Source: Echria macrotheca
Lineage: Eukaryota; Ascomycota; Sordariomycetes; Sordariales; Schizotheciaceae
Assembly (NCBI GenBank): GCA_030411725.1
Contig: MU839828.1
Span: 2,480,001-2,544,000, forward strand
DNA length: 64,000 nt
Direction of reading: 5' to 3'
In this document: positions 12,307 to 21,376 of the stretch, in pieces
Position numbering within the stretch: the stretch's first letter is position 1
Layout: each line of letters begins with the position of its first letter
The notes under the pieces: generated by a model
What the model saw: only the letters and a program-made list of their open reading frames with translations
Told to the model about the DNA's origin: nothing
Database searches by the model: none
Made by a program: the position numbers and the translations under genes

Positions 12307-12874
12307 TTTGGCGGTAGTTGAAAGCTCGGCCGCTGTTTGCTACAGTGAGGGTGATATGGCAGTCGAATTCAGGTGGGAGATGAGTTGACTTGGAGAGGTG
12401 TGGAAAGAGGGAAGAGACCCCGACTACTTATGGTCTGGGAAATTCAACTAGTGTCAGAAAATAGATTTAGGCCACACCCGTAAACCTGAACTTACACAGC
12501 TTAAGGAGTATTAGTATTGCCCTTAGCCAACCCCTCGATATCGATGACAAGGTCGTGGGTGCGCGGGCTGGCGGGGTATGTTTGTGCCGGTTAACCCCAC
12601 CATGGTGACTTGTCGCAACTAAAGGCGGTGAGAGAGCTAGCAATGGTCTCAGCCAATCACATGGTTCCACCGGACTTAGATTCTGCCGGGCCCCGCCGAA
12701 TCAAGCAAGGAGCCTGGGGACTCAATTTTTTGAGCTTGACGACGAGAAGCTGCCTAGCCGTGGACGACGACAGGTTCGCGCCACTTACCGATCAAACCAC
12801 CACAGACTTCACAAACGAGCTGCGCACTACCGTCACAAGCCTGAGCGCCGCGTCCAATATCTGTGAATCTCAAA
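12307..12874. promoter_or_regulatory. Shared HBS1/CCT5 divergent promoter
   Basis: 568 bp separate the two start codons. A CCAAT box in good context (AGCCAATCA) lies at 12653-12657, about 220 bp upstream of CCT5. Nothing else in it looks coding. Confidence 0.45.
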
Positions 12875-14743
12875 ATGGCGATGAGTAGGACTCCCCCACA
12901 CCCCGCCGCAGCACGTTCGGCAGCTAACCACTGATTAGATTTGGATTTGTCGAATGGTAGGCACTCGAGCGCAACGTCTTCTGAACACATACTAAACCCT
13001 CCGGCTTGCAGCCGCGGTGATGAAGGATGAACAGGGGCGGCCGTTCATCGTTGTTAGAGAGTCAGTCGCCTTGACAGTCCCCACGCGCGTACCCCTCGGC
13101 TGACCCCTCCCCTCCAGCCAAGGCAAGAAGAAGCGGCAGTATGGCAACGAAGCGGTCAAATCCCATATCCTCGCTGCCCGGACGGTTGCGAATATCATCA
13201 AGACCTCATTAGGCCCCCGTGGCCTCGACAAGATTCTTATCTCTCCCGACGGCGACATAACCGTGACGAATGATGGCGCAACGATTCTGCAACAGATGGA
13301 AATCTCAAACCATGTGGCCAAGTTGTTGGTTGAGTTGTCCAAATCACAAGACGACGAGATCGGCGACGGAACAACGGGCGTTGTCGTTCTGGCTGGAGCT
13401 CTCCTAGAGCAAGCCGCCGAGCTTATCGACAAGGGCATCCATCCGATCCGCATTGCCGACGGGTACGACCAAGCCTGCGACATCGCCGTGGCTGAGCTTG
13501 ACAAGATCTCGGACGTGATCGAGTTTTCCAAGGAAAATACAGAGAACCTGGTCAAGGTCGCGAGGACAAGCTTGGGCAGCAAGATCGTGTCCAAAGCCCA
13601 CGACCAGTTTGCCAACATCGCAGTGGACGCAGTGCTCTCGGTTGCCGACCTGGAGCGCAAGGACGTCGATTTTGAGTTGATCAAGGTTGACGGAAAGGTG
13701 GGAGGCGCGCTAGAGGATACCCTGCTGGTTAAGGGCGTGATTGTGGACAAGGATTTCTCCCATCCCCAAATGCCGTCCGAGGTCCGGGATGCCAAGATCG
13801 CCATTCTCACATGTGCATTCGAGCCACCGAAGCCCAAGACGAAGCACAGACTCGACATCACGAGTGTCGAGGAGTTCAAGAAGCTACAAAACTACGAGCG
13901 GGAAAAGTTTATCGAGATGATCCAGCAAATAAAGGACACCGGCGCCAATCTCGCCATCTGCCAATGGGGCTTCGACGACGAGGCTAACCATCTGCTACTT
14001 CAGAACCAGCTCCCAGCGGTAAGATGGGTCGGTGGTCCGGAGATTGAGCTGATCGCCATCGCTACCAATGGTCGTATCGTCCCCCGGTTCGAGGATCTGA
14101 AGCCCGAAAAGCTTGGGAGAGCCGGTATCGTTCGGGAAATGACATTTGGTACCACGAGGGAGAAGATGCTTGTCATCGAGGAATGCGCGAACACGCGGGC
14201 GGTAACTGTCTTCGTCAGGGGAAGCAACAAGATGGTGAGTAGCCACCGTTCCACTGGGGGATTTCTGTTCTGACAAGGGTATAGATCATCGACGAGGCAA
14301 AGCGCTCACTTCACGACGCCTTGTGTGTGGTACGAAATCTTGTGCGCGACAACCGGGTTGTTTACGGTGGTGGTTCAGCCGAGATTGCCTGCAGTCTGGC
14401 GGTCGAGGATGCTGCCGTCAAGACTCCTGGACTGGAGCAGTATGCCATGCGGGCATTTGCAGAAGCCCTCGACGCCATTCCCATGGCTCTGGCCGAAAAC
14501 AGCGGTCTCAACCCGATCGCCACTCTCGCCGAGGTGAAGAGCCAGCAGGTCAAGTCGCCCTCTGGCCGCGGCCGCCTTGGTGTTGATTGCATGGGCAGAG
14601 GGTCCAATGATATGAAGGAGGCATTTGTGATTGATCCGCTGATTGGGAAGAAGCAACAGCTTATGTTGGCCACACAGCTTTGCCGGATGGTGCTAAAGGT
14701 CAATAACGTTATCGTGTCGGGGGCAGGGGAAGATGATTTCTAA
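12875..14743 (+). CDS. CCT5: T-complex protein 1 subunit epsilon (CCT5)
   Basis: Subunit of the cytosolic chaperonin TRiC/CCT, which folds actin and tubulin. Exons 12875-12884, 13012-13060, 13118-14234 and 14285-14743 give about 544 residues, the usual length. The first exon holds only MAM plus one base; the start is fixed because the next exon continues AVMKDEQGRPFIVV as in other CCT5 proteins. Chaperonin signatures include TSLGPRGLDKI, TNDGATIL, the catalytic GDGTTGVVVLAGALL, CQWGFDDEANHLL and VYGGGSAEI. The epsilon type is shown by FELIKVDGKVGG and IVDKDFSHPQMP. It lies head-to-head with HBS1 and 275 bp upstream of DBP9. Confidence 0.98.
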
Positions 14744-15018
14744 GTAGCTAGATTACCAGATACCGGTAGTTCTCCCGGTGAAATCGATGGAAATCGTGGC
14801 ATAGAAGAATTGTAACCGTCCGTGATCCCTCGGCCACGAAGATGAGGGTGTCCGATCGAAACGAGGTCAGGCTGTGGGTTGTGCAATTAAAGTGGGTCCC
14901 TTATCGCCTGCCTTATCGAGAATCCCTGCTCCAAAAAGTTCAACCTCACGTTCTCGGCCCCTCCCCGTCAATTGCTTGCGGTCAATCGAAACCAACATCA
15001 ATCACAGCCCGAAACAAT

Positions 15019-17166
15019 ATGACCATGAAACGAAAGCTGGACCAGAACGACGAGCCTTCTTCGCCTGCAAGGGCAGACGAAGGCGACCGCGCTCTAGAGC
15101 AGAAGGAAGCATCGCAACCTGGACAGTCGCACTCCAAAACAGAGCCTTCGTTCGCCGAGCTTGGCCTGGATCCTCGCCTTGTACAGGCGGTCGCGAAACA
15201 AGCGTTCGAGAAGCCAACTCTGGTGCAGCGAAAAGCTATTCCCCTCGCCTTGCAAGGTCAAGACGTACTCTGCAAAGCCAAGACCGGCTCTGGAAAGACG
15301 GCTGCTTACGTGCTGCCACTTCTCTCTGGCATCTTGAAGCGCAAGAGTGTGCGTCTGACCTGTCACCCTAGCTAAATATAATCTAGCTGACGAATTTCAG
15401 ACCGACCCGAGTACCTTTACCGCCGGCCTTATTCTCGTTCCCACCCGCGAATTGGCCGACCAGGTTTTCAAGGCGATCGAGCAGTTCTCGGCTTTCTGCG
15501 CAAAAGACATCCAAGCTACCAAGTTGACGGAGAATGTGTCCGACGCAGTACTCCGTTCTCTCTTATCTATCGTCCCCGACATAATAGTCTCAACACCGGC
15601 AAGAGCATGGCAGTGTATCAACTCAGCGGGGCTGTCTCTTGACAAGCTGCAGTATCTGGTGCTGGACGAGGCAGATCTTGTGCTATCATACGGTTACGAC
15701 GAGGATATGGAGAACATTTCGAAGGCCCTTCCGAAGGGCGTGCAGACCATCATGATGAGCGCCACCCTCTCTGCCGAACTCGATACTCTCAAGGGCATTT
15801 TCTGCCGCAACCCCAAGCTGCTGGATCTGAATGAGGAGATTGGGGCTGAGGATGAAAAGCTCAGCCAATTCTACGTCAAGTTCGTTGCCCCATCTTCTGT
15901 CGACTGCTCCGTGCTAATCTTGCAGATGCGCTGAGGACGACAAGTGGCTCCTCGGCTATCTCATCTTCAAGCTCCAGCTGATCAAGGGGAAGTCGCTTAT
16001 CTTCGTAGCGGATATTGATCGATCCTACCGACTCAAGGTGAGACGAAAGCTCCGACTTCCGTGGCTCTTCTGATCAGTTTTAGCTTTTCTTTGAACAATT
16101 CGGCATCAGGAGCTGTATTCTGAATTCCGAGCTCCCAATCAACTCCCGGATCAAAGTCATTGAGGAGTTCAACAAGGTATGACCCCCGCAATAAGAGGAA
16201 CCCCAGATGCTGATAGGACAGGGTATCTATGACATTATCATCGCGTCTGACGAGAAGAACGAGGCGTTTGGAGACGATGCGGGCGCTGAGGATCAAGAGG
16301 CCATGCTCAACGACTCCAAGCGAAAAAGTGACGACGCAGGGAACAAGGAGGGCGCGCAGCCGAAGAAGAAGCGCAAGACCGTCAAGCGAGATCAAGAATA
16401 TGGAGTTTCACGAGGTAAGATTGGCTTGTATATGGAAGTAGAGCGGCCATGCTAAACTCAGCAGGAATCGACTTCAGGAATCTTGCAGCGGTCATCAATT
16501 TCGATTTGCCAACATCGGCCACATCCTACCAACACAGGATAGGGCGGACAGCAAGGGCGGGTCGGACGGGAATGGCACTTTCGTTTGTGATTCCGAAGGA
16601 GCTGCATGGAAAGCACAAGCCGACATGGATAAAAAGCACCGAGAACGACGAGAAGGTGTTGGGAAAGATTATCCGGCAGCAGGGGAAGCTTGGCAGGACG
16701 GTCGAACCGTACAACTTCAGCAAGAAGGAAATGGAGGCGTTCCGGTACCGAATGAACGATGCGCTCAGGGCTGTGACGAGGGTAGCCATCAGGGAGGCAC
16801 GGACAAAGGAATTGAAACAAGAGCTCTTGCGGAGTGAAACTCTCAAGCGGTAAGTTGGACGGCCCTCCGGTGAGCGAGACTGACTGGTCTAGGTATTTTG
16901 AGGAGAATCCCGCCGAGCTGTCCCATCTCAGACATGATGGAGAACTTGGGAGGACGACACGACAGCAAGCCCACCTTAAGCACGTTCCAGACTACCTTCT
17001 TCCGAAGGACGGCAAGAAGGCGCTGACACGGAATGTCGGTTTCGTTCCTTTCAAGAAGGAGGACAAAAAGCGAGGGCACAAGAGAGGTAAGCCAAGCGGG
17101 CGGTCTTTTAAGGTCGGCGGGAGAAAAAGAGATCCTCTGAAAACGTTCAAGGTGCGGAGGAAATAG
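15019..17166 (+). CDS. DBP9: ATP-dependent DEAD-box RNA helicase Dbp9
   Basis: Nucleolar helicase for 60S ribosomal subunit assembly (27S rRNA processing). Seven exons join in frame: 15019-15348, 15401-15879, 15926-16037, 16084-16176, 16222-16414, 16465-16849 and 16893-17166, about 621 residues. Motifs: FAELGLDPRL and the TLVQRKAIP Q-motif, Walker A AKTGSGKT, PTRELADQV, the DEAD box LVLDEAD, MSATL, then ASDEKNEAF followed by a Lys-rich insert with KKKRKTVKR, and HRIGRTARAGR. The basic tail (KKEDKKRGHKRGK, FKVRRK) suits rRNA binding. The insert between ASDE and SRGIDFRN is characteristic of Dbp9/DDX56. A second ATG two codons downstream (15025) matches the usual start (MKRKLD) equally well. 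Confidence 0.97.
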
Positions 17167-17610
17167 AGAAGTATGGTAGCGGTACAGAAGCGGTTTTCAT
17201 TTGCGAATTATGCGTAGTTGTAAGCATAAGTCTATACTCCCGCGGCAAAAATGAGAGAGGTGTCTGGGAAATATCATCCTCTAACCGGTGTGAGGTTGGA
17301 GTGATTAAGCGTCTCCCTCCGGGCCTCGTCTGATGTCTGTTATTCTGTCATTCCAGGAAAAGCTCAGTCCACAGTGTCTCTTCAACTGCGAAATACAACC
17401 TTGCCCTTGCAGCCGTAGCTGTCAAGGGGGCATTTGCGGAACTGATCTTCAACGCATAGGTCATCCTGAAGTAGCGATTTAGCTGCGGTCTCTTATTAGT
17501 GACCGGTGTCCGGCGGGCATCGCAGAACCATTTGTGGTGTCACTATTCCTTCTTTGATGTAGGTGTAGATAGAGCTCTTTGCAGCATCTATTATTTTGTC
17601 TTAAACCGTA

Positions 17611-17641
17611 GGAAGCCGAAGGCTTCCACCCCTTAAGGGGT
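17611..17641. repeat. Back-to-back perfect double hairpin
   Basis: GGAAGCC-GAA-GGCTTCC (17611-17627, 7-bp stem, 3-nt loop) is followed directly by the 14-bp perfect palindrome ACCCCTTAAGGGGT (17628-17641). Both are read directly from the sequence. The layout resembles double-hairpin elements known from some fungal mitochondrial genomes, but the origin here is not known. Confidence 0.85.
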
Positions 17642-17907
17642 AGGCGGTCCCTCTTCTATGTAGTTATAGCACATGGGTGCCTTCTATCTAATCCTCGGTG
17701 CGCATGCGCCTCGAGTACCTATCTTATTGCAGCATCTAGGTAGAATACCATATAACATCCGCGACTATCCCCTTGGGAAGACGAAAAAGGGGTCAAAAGC
17801 ACGAACCGACCTCTCCGAGTCAATAGAACAGGGGTGTTCTGTAGGGGTAGGAGGCAGGATTGGTGAGTCCAAAGAAATATTTCGTTCGGGAAGGGTGTTG
17901 TTGGGCA

Positions 17908-17951
17908 GGGAAAGTGAAAAGGGGGAAAGTAAAAATGGGGAAAGTAAAAAT
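17908..17951. repeat. 15-bp tandem repeat, nearly three copies
   Basis: The unit GGGGAAAGTAAAAAT occurs twice exactly (17922-17936 and 17937-17951), after a diverged copy (GGGAAAGTGAAAAG from 17908). It is a simple local duplication. Confidence 0.8.
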
Positions 17952-18674
17952 GCCACTACTACTCGGTCACCACCCCATCAGCACCATGCCTGTTTCTAAC
18001 GGGGTTTTCAGCAATCACAGCCTCCTTTACAGCTCAAGGAAGCACTTTTATGCAATGCAATGTCTCTCTAACGGCGTCTGCCGTTTGCCGGGATGCATGG
18101 AAAGATTATCAGATATGTCACATCTTGGTCCTGCTGGTCTTTTTTCATCTCAGCATCGCACAACACACGTTTTCGGCTCATCATATGATATTATATGCAG
18201 TCCTGGAGATGCATAGGCGATAATAAACGTTATAGCATCAAGATTAGAAACGCTGTAGATGTAGATGACTTTAGGGCAACTGTCTGGCGGCTTAGCCAGT
18301 GAGCGATGAGGCTGACAATATTCTAAAATATGTGGTTGTGGTTATGGATTTTGAGGGAAAAAGATACCAATATTCTGCAGGTAATAATGGCATCGGAGTT
18401 GAAGCAGAGGGCTTGTATATCATTTGGACTTTGTGGCGTACAAACTTTGAACCGAGGCACTCAGCCTTGTTAATCTTCCATCAGGGATGCTCTGTCGAGT
18501 ACTTGCATGTCACCGCGTAAGCGAGTTCGCCACTCGCACACGGATAAAAGCAGGTGACAGTGCTCCATCTTTACTTCACCGTCTCTTCAGAAACACCATC
18601 ACATCTCTCCAACAAAAACAGGCACATAAGTCGCATACAAATATACAAGAGAAAGTTTTGACAAAAAAGACACC

Positions 18675-18890
18675 ATGTCGGCCCCCGCTGAGTCTACCAA
18701 CAAACAAACCCACCCAGGAGAGCTGACTGCTTCTTCCACCAACACCTCTTCCACCTCACGACCTACCGGAGCCGGCGTTAACACTGGTGCCGGAACGACA
18801 CGGCCCAAGACGGAGGCAGAGAAGGAGGCGGATCGGCTGTATGAGGAGCGTATCGAGGACGAGTACGCCAAGCGTGAGGGCGGTGCCTGA
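18675..18890 (+). CDS. Small conserved-looking hydrophilic protein (71 aa)
   Basis: One exon of 71 residues starting at an ATG in a good fungal context (CACCATGTCG). The first about 45 residues are Thr/Ser/Gly/Asn-rich and probably disordered. The last about 25 form a charged, probably helical segment (EAEKEADRLYEERIEDEYAK) ending REGGA. No signal peptide, membrane segment or known catalytic motif. The composition resembles small fungal proteins ending in a similar EEYAKREGGA-type tail, but I cannot give a function. Support comes from the start context, the clean end and the conserved-looking C-terminus rather than from a known family. Confidence 0.65.
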   Translation: MSAPAESTNKQTHPGELTASSTNTSSTSRPTGAGVNTGAGTTRPKTEAEKEADRLYEERIEDEYAKREGGA

Positions 18891-19892
18891 GTGTGACAGA
18901 AGAATTGGGACAGTCCTTGCAGAGCAAAGCTACAGAATTTAAATACAAGGAATAATGCACCGACAAAAGGGTTTCAGCATGTATCAAGTCTTTGCATCTC
19001 CTTCGTGTGTGCATCTGCGATAGAGTAGAATAGAAGGGCATGACGCGGTGCAACGCAACAGAAAGAAGCCGCAGGGTTCCAGAAGACGACGTCAAGTGTG
19101 GACCCTTTGTGCAGATGCTAACGTGGCCAATCGGCAGCCAGCCCTGGACCGATGACGAAAGAGCACTCACAGCTGGCCAATCAGAACAGCTCGAAAGAAG
19201 CTGACCTCTGCAAGCGCTGATTGGGCCAATAGTGCATGTACTGTGTAAGTGAAGCACCGGAGGCGCCACTTTTCACAGGCCTTTTGCGTGTGTTAAAAAG
19301 GGTTGTAGGACCCAGGTATGATCCGCAGGCTTGTGACAGGAATTTTTACTTCTGTGATACCCATCAACGTTAGACATCTCAACTACACACACACACATGT
19401 TATTTCTGAAATCCTTTGTGTGACGAACGGAACCCGGCCACACTTTTGTCTCCGGATTCACTTCTCACCAGATAGCGACATCACACACCGAACCGGACCG
19501 GACCCGGCCGGACCCGCTCCGAGACCCATCGCCGAAAACCCCGGAGCCCCGGCCCGCCGAGATAACCTCCGCGGCTCTCGCCCTTTTTGTATTCCTTCAC
19601 GGCTCCCGCCGTTTCCGGATCATCGACGGCTCTCGCCGTTTTGGATTCCTCGCGTGCTCTCGCCGTTTTAGATCACCCCACGCACGGCACTCGCCGTTTT
19701 AGGCGGCCGGCCTCAAACGCCCACCTCCGTCCCTCCCTCCTCGCTCTCCTCTTTGCTTCCCCCGAGCAGGCCACAAAAAAAACAATGCTCCTCCTCCTCT
19801 TCAAACACCTTCTCTGGCCAAACCACCAGAGACAGAGACAATACTCCCTCCTACCTTCTCACAACTCTTCTCCTCAGTCCAACTCATCCACC
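18891..19892. promoter_or_regulatory. CCC1 upstream region with CCAAT cluster
   Basis: 1 kb between the small gene and CCC1. Four CCAAT boxes lie at 19127-19131, 19177-19181, 19220-19224 (inverted, ATTGG) and 19226-19230, about 660-770 bp before the CCC1 start. A short CA repeat lies near 19383-19397, and the hairpin array at 19571-19697 follows. An in-frame ATG at 19783 could start a longer CCC1 form. Confidence 0.5.
19571..19697. repeat. Degenerate tandem array of ACGGC-N4-GCCGT inverted repeats
   Basis: Five copies about 25-30 bp apart. Perfect 5-bp inverted repeats lie at 19599-19612 (loop TCCC), 19626-19639 (loop TCTC) and 19684-19697 (loop ACTC). Diverged copies lie at about 19571-19584 and 19653-19666. 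Each perfect copy is followed by a T-run (GCCGTTT), and the intervening sequence is weakly repeated (GGATTCCT, GATCACC). The array ends about 195 bp before the CCC1 start codon. Confidence 0.8.
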
Positions 19893-20856
19893 ATGTCGAC
19901 CTCCTACGGCACCATATCCACCACCCCCTCGGGCACGCCGCCCTCGGGCAGCCACAACGAGAATGAGGAAACCAGCAGTCCCAACAAGCCACCGCTCTCG
20001 CGACGGAATAGCGACCTGTCGAGCGCGACCATGCTACCAGAGGACCTAGAATCCCAATCTTCTGCTCCCTCCTCCCCTCCCAACAAATCCTTCCAAATCA
20101 CCGCGCGCATAATCTCCGACGCGACCATTGGACTCTCAGACGGCCTAACCGTCCCCTTCGCGCTCACAGCCGGTTTGTCAGCTCTCGGCAACGCGCGCGT
20201 CGTCATATTCGGTGGATTGGCGGAACTAATGGCGGGCGCGATATCCATGGGCCTAGGCGGTTATCTAGGTGCCATGTCTGAACTGTACGTCCCGCCCCCT
20301 CCCCCCTCTTTTTCCTTACATATATGTATTAACAGTAAAATGCAGGGCATCATACAACGAAACCCTATCCACCACCACCCACCTAGCCAAAACCGACCCG
20401 CGCGCCACAGCAGCGCAGATTAGGTCCACTCTAGAAGAATTCGACATCCCAAAGTCGACGCTGGACGACCTCACGCGCCACCTGTGCGTCTCAGACAAGA
20501 GGGTCGATTTCCTGATGCGGTTCGGACACTGCGCCGAGCGGCCGGCGGATAGTCGCGCGCTGGTCTCGGCCGTTACTATTGCCGTGGCGTATTTCCTCGG
20601 CGGGCTGGTTCCGCTTGTGCCGTATTTTTTTGTCGACGATTTGATTGTCGCGCTGTGGGTGAGTGTGGGCGTCATGGCCGTCGCGCTGTTTGCGTTTGGG
20701 TATGCGAAGACGGGGATGGTCGTGGGCTGGGAGGGGCGGGAGAGGGTGGGGCGGTGTGTGTATGGGGGGTTGCAGATGGTTGTTGTTGGTGGGCTTGCGG
20801 CCGGGGCGGCGATGGGGTTGGTCAAGGTTTTTGATGGGTTTGTTGGTGGTGATTAA
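19893..20856 (+). CDS. CCC1: Vacuolar iron/manganese transporter of the CCC1/VIT1 family
   Basis: Moves cytosolic Fe(II), and often Mn(II), into the vacuole for storage and detoxification. Exons 19893-20284 and 20346-20856 join in frame to give about 300 residues. A Ser/Pro-rich N-terminus of about 75 residues is followed by the family signature DATIGLSDGLTVPFALTAGL and GGLAELMAGAISMGLGGYLG. The intron then splits a Leu codon before ASYNET. The metal-binding helical region and the last membrane segments follow (ALVSAVTIAVAYFLGGLVPL, VGVMAVALFAFGYAKT, VVVGGLAAGAAMGLV). About five membrane spans are expected. The start is set at the ATG in CCACCATGTCG; an in-frame ATG at 19783 is possible. The upstream CCAAT cluster fits iron-dependent CCAAT-complex/HapX control known for Aspergillus cccA, but that is inference. 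Confidence 0.92.
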
Positions 20857-21209
20857 ATCTGGGATTTGTCTGGGGATGGGTCTGATGATGTTTCGTTTTT
20901 TGGCGTTGGGCATGGAAGGAAATGAGGCATGAGGCATGATGACCATGTCGTTTTGGGCGTTTTTGGGACTGGGCTGTGCTCAAGTCAGCGAAACATATCT
21001 CTGGAGTAGGGATGCATATAGACGGAAATGAAACGTCTTTGCGTGATATCCGAATGTCCCTTCTCGGGTTGATTTGAGAATTTGTGTTGTGTGCTGGACG
21101 ATGGACCACAGAAGTTCCCCTCCTCCCAAACGCCTGAGGATTTGGTCGCGGAACAACTTCCAAGAGTTTGGAGGATCTCCTCGCACTCGATTCCGTCCGC
21201 TTTTCCAAG

Positions 21210-21220
21210 AAAAAAAAAGG
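21210..21220 (-). terminator. T-run downstream of the tRNA-like sequence
   Basis: On the minus strand a run of at least nine T residues lies about 20-30 nt past the 3' end of the tRNA-like sequence, which is how RNA polymerase III usually terminates. It supports a tRNA origin for the element. Confidence 0.4.
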
Positions 21221-21239
21221 CTGACCCTATAAATAAAGT

Positions 21240-21376
21240 TGGAGAAGGTGAGATTTGAACGTTCGACCTCTCCGAGGGGCCAAAAAGAGAGAAATGTCGA
21301 CCCGAAGAGATATTCAGTCCGGCTTCAGAGGAGAGCGCAGCCTAAACGCACTAGACCATTTACGCCCCCCTCTTCC
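21240..21376 (-). pseudogene. Degenerate tRNA-Leu(UAG)-like sequence
   Basis: Read on the minus strand, GGAAGAGG is followed by a D-arm-like stretch containing TGGTCTA (A-box-like). A 17-nt arm then has stem GTGCG/TGCGC and loop TTTAGGC, which would present anticodon UAG (Leu), followed by TCTCCTCTGAAG like a class II variable arm. The end carries GTTCAAATCTCACC (B-box-like) and CCTTCTCCA, partly complementary to the 5' end. The T stem does not pair well, the D arm is short, and about 60 extra nt separate the variable arm from the B box. It is therefore probably a decayed or rearranged tRNA gene rather than a working one, although an odd intron-containing class II tRNA cannot be excluded. Confidence 0.45.

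Larger units (their letters stand above)
17167..18674. other. Gene-free, AT-richer spacer with inverted and tandem repeats
   Basis: 1.5 kb with no supported gene. It contains the double hairpin at 17611-17641, a 15-bp tandem repeat at 17908-17951, and a repeated TGCAGCATCTA word (about 17580 and 17730). It may hold a decayed repeat element. The right end is the likely promoter of the small gene at 18675. Confidence 0.5.
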
